NCBI GenBank assembly: GCA_013399895.1
Contig: VXBA01000662.1
Location: forward strand, 434,001 to 498,000
Source: Serilophus lunatus
Lineage: Eukaryota > Chordata > Aves > Passeriformes > Eurylaimidae
Direction: 5' to 3'
Length of the DNA stretch: 64,000 nucleotides
Shown here: positions 61,064 to 64,000 of the stretch, piece after piece
Position numbering within the stretch: position 1 is the first letter of the stretch
How the letters are laid out: each line of letters opens with the position of its first letter
Translations under genes and position numbers: made by a program
The notes under the pieces: generated by a model
What the model was told of the DNA's origin: nothing
Databases searched by the model: none
What the model saw: only the letters and a program-made list of their open reading frames with translations

Positions 61064-61086
61064 CCCCCACCTCCTCCTCCTCCTCT
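61064..61086. repeat. (CCT)n microsatellite
   Basis: A C-rich start followed by about five CCT units. Confidence 0.85.
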
Positions 61087-61365
61087 CTGGAACACACAGG
61101 CGCTAGTTATTAGGGATTAGGTGGAACAGATGCATGTAAGATGCTTAGTGCCTTTTCCAGACACAAGGCCACTTTCCAATCAGCTCAGAGGAAACAGGGT
61201 AATTAGATGGAGTCGTGGTCAGGAGCAGGGGGGAATTAGCCTGTTACTCAACCACAGCATGCAAGACCACCTCTTTCCTCCCACACTTGCTCCTTTCCCC
61301 GCCTCTCCATTCCTCTGCCCACTCTGTATTTTCAAAGCTTTTATTTTTTCTTTCCCTTTTCCAAG

Positions 61366-61553
61366 AGGCATCTGATGCCAGCCGGCCGGATGCCAAGCAG
61401 GTCAGGCCTCTGCAGCTGAAACTGCCCGAGATTTTTAAGCGGGGCGATGAATCAGCTGTGTCATTTAGAAAAGGCATCTTCCCTTGGACGTGCTGCTGGG
61501 ATGTTGTGTCTCTCCACCGCCTCCCCGCGAGTGTGCTCAGAGCTGCTGGCTGA
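61366..61553 (+). other. Acceptor-flanked open segment
   Basis: A long pyrimidine tract (61339-61362) ends in CCAAG (AG at 61364-61365). From there one frame stays open to a stop at 61553, encoding a piece with RPLQLKLPEIFKRGDESAVS. No donor is evident and no protein family is recognised. It may be a terminal exon or chance in GC-elevated DNA. Confidence 0.15.
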
Positions 61554-64000
61554 TGACAGTGGGTGGAGATGACTTTGGGTTAACTCTTCCCCCTCCCCCT
61601 CATAAACCAGCTTCACCTCCTGGTGAAGTTATTGCCCCTTAAGCTGATGATAGCAATTGTAGATGTCTCAGTGGAGGAGGAGTGCTGGGCTTTGAAGGGA
61701 ATGATGCCTTGCTTGTCATTTGCCTGCCTTTGAAAGCATATTAAGAGAGCTTTGGCTGGAGTGCCCTGCAGGCAGAAATCCTGTGTGGGGACAGGCTGGT
61801 TTTCACTATGTCCGTCCTGCTCCCAAAAAAGTGTGGGCTATTGGAGTTGCTGGAGTGCAATTGCTGCTGTTCCTGGGCTGCCTCATGCCTGGTGGCCCTC
61901 TGACAGCACAGGAGATTTTTCTTTTCCAACTTCTTTAAAATTTCTTGGGTGTGCTTACACTTCAACACTTGTTCAGTCCCTGAGGAGATTTTGCTGGGTA
62001 AAGTCCTCCACATGTGGAGAGCTGTCCCATCACTGATATGCATAGGGCAGCTCTGACAAGGTAATGGTTATCAGGCACTGGGAATGGTGATTAAGAAGCT
62101 GACTATTGTATTTATTACAATCTCCTCCCACAAGCTCCTGCCTTGCTTGTTTGGCTTCCGAGGCCTGTCTGTACTGCTATTAATTGGGAGAGCAATGCAA
62201 TGCTCTTCTCTTCTCCAAGATGTTTGGTTTTAAAACCATCAGAATGTCCCCAGGGCATTTGGAAAGGGGCTGCACTGTGTCAAAAAGGCAGTGCTCCCCA
62301 GGGAAGAATTTTTTCCAAGTGACAGGTCATTTGGGCAGTAAACATGCAAAGGAGGATTAGCATTACAGATGTGAGCAGAGAAGAGCTGACCCCAGTTTTG
62401 AGGCAAAGAAACCAGCTAGTGTCTGAACTTCCTCAAATGCAGGTGCTGCTCCTCACTGGTGGTACCCTTTTGCACATCCTGTAGATAACTTTCTGAGATT
62501 GACATTAACCTCTTCTCACAAGTACACACAAGCAGTGAATGTCGAAATCCACTTGAGAGCTGGGTGGAAAAATTCTGACTATGGTTTGCTATCAGGAAAT
62601 GCTGGTTCAGCAAGAGGAAAAAGATGTCAACTTCGACAGTAAAAAAAGGATCAGAAAGAAGCAGAAAAAATAGGATACCTCTGAATATACTCTCCTGGAG
62701 CTTTTTGAAACAGTGAGGTTTGTTTTTCAGTGCCCTATTTTTATTGTTCATTGACATGTGGTACGGACACAGCCAGAGCAAAGGCTGCATCTTTTTCCCT
62801 GTAGTTTTACTCGGTATATGTCAGGTAATAGTCTTGACATACCCAACACATCCTTCCCAATGCCTACCTACAGTAACAGAGGTGGTAACGGTGCCAGTAG
62901 AGACAGAGAAACTCTGATGTTCTATCTTCATTAAGGAAGAGTAAAGCGCCTCCGTGGAGCACAAAACTCCCACGGAGACATGCTGGGCTCTGTCTTGGAG
63001 CTGGATTATCTCCTTCATTGACACCCTGCACTCCTGGCTGTGTGGGTCAACCAATGACCTAGTAAAACCATTGTTTGCCCTCGTGTCTTGACATGCTCCT
63101 CACTTATGTAGCTCCAGCTACTTAGGTCTGGTCATTCTAAAAATGGTATCTTTCCTGAGCACCCAAGTCCTCACAGGAGCACAAAATTGAATATGCTGGG
63201 CAGGACATAGAAGAATAACCTCATGTTGCATGGGGAAGTGTGTGTAATTTCAGTTACTGCTCTGCATTTTTTTTTCTGTCTGCCAAGTACATGAGATTGC
63301 CAAGTAAACAGACAAAAATATACGTTGAAGCAAAAAGCTAAGAAAAACAGTATGCTAGTGCAGTTCTGGAAATAGCCAACCAAATAAATCCCCCTAAATA
63401 CACAGCCTTGCTATCCAGGTTCAGAACCTCCCCAATTAGCATTATAAACAAACCAAAATGCTATACATGTTTTAATGTAAATTGCCTAAATAGATTATTA
63501 AAATGGGATAGCAATTAAAATGAATGAGTAGTCTAATCTCAGTAGTCTGGTGTAGCACCAGAAATCAGAACTCTGATTTATACATTTCCCCCTCCTCCCC
63601 ATGCTGAAATGGGACAATGTGGGAGGCCTGACAGCACACGGGACAGGACTTCTCTCAGAAGTATCAGGCCACTTGTTCCTTAAATTCCCCTCCAGGAAGC
63701 AGGATGGTTAGAGGAGAAAGGGCTTGGCACTTCCCATCCCTGCTGATGAATGGGACCAGGCTTGCGTTGGACTGCAGGTGAATGCACTGGGCCAGATGCT
63801 TGGGCCAAGCCCCGTAGCTGCTTGATCTTAGGAAGGAAAGGTAGAAGATTTCTGAGGGAGTTTTTCTTGTATTTTTGTTATGGTGTAGTTCCTGTCTCAG
63901 AAGTGATGGTTGTATTTTATTCTTTTTCAGCACTGCCCCCTAATGTAGACGATACAAGAGGGGAGCGTCATTTTTGTGATAACAAGGATGTGTCCTTTGC

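Larger units (their letters stand above)
58938..64000. other. Gene-free stretch, GC-elevated 60.0-61.6 kb
   Basis: No gene recognised. A (CT)n(T)n tract lies at 60847-60875 and (CCT)n at 61064-61086. The frame at 59500-59919 (139 codons) contains a hydrophobic run but no recognised family and no splice or promoter support. One acceptor-flanked open segment at 61366-61553 is listed separately. Confidence 0.6.

Overview
The window reads as bird nuclear DNA that is almost entirely non-coding. Two signatures point to a bird. A CR1 LINE 3' end near 58.2-58.9 kb closes with the typical ATTCTRTG-type short tail. A 1.1 kb solo LTR near 50.8-51.9 kb matches, from memory, a family widespread in songbirds and other neoavians. 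Weathered MIR-family SINEs, one old LINE reverse-transcriptase fragment and the low repeat density fit the same view. I cannot name the species or the locus, and I found no protein-coding gene I can recognise. The open frames are short, mostly at the length expected by chance, or lie inside GC-rich or repeat DNA.

Layout. 1-13.4 kb: AT-rich, gene-free, with a few homopolymer tracts, a probable MIR relic (about 8.0 kb), a homeodomain-site-rich patch (about 5.0-5.3 kb) and a curious minus-strand open frame ending in an A tract (7.2-7.4 kb). 13.4-14.3 kb: CpG island with good splice-donor sequences on both strands; the best promoter candidate. 14.3-22.2 kb: unremarkable. 22.4-22.96 kb: second, denser CpG island with a near-perfect CTCF core and a TATA-like box about 250 bp upstream. 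23-29 kb: non-coding, with an ancient LINE RT fragment on the minus strand (25.6-25.9 kb), a MIR and another old amniote repeat. 29-40 kb: non-coding, GC-elevated at 31-34.3 kb, with a 169-codon minus-strand open frame at 35.4-36.0 kb of unknown nature. 40-50 kb: one clear MIR, homopolymers and a few splice-bounded segments of doubtful meaning. 50.8-51.9 kb: solo LTR with a perfect 5-bp target duplication. 52.4-52.8 kb: another MIR and a possible old DNA-transposon scrap. 58.2-58.94 kb: CR1. 59-64 kb: non-coding, GC-elevated at 60-61.6 kb.

How it fits together: the parts that could act in the genome are the two CpG islands about 8.6 kb apart, one with a CTCF-like site. They may be promoters of long transcripts whose coding exons lie outside the window, or promoters of lncRNAs. 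The remainder looks like intronic or intergenic DNA with a record of repeats of different ages: MIR, old LINE and other amniote relics oldest, CR1 intermediate, the intact solo LTR youngest. I saw no CRISPR array, tRNA, rRNA, recognisable miRNA or novel multi-gene system.
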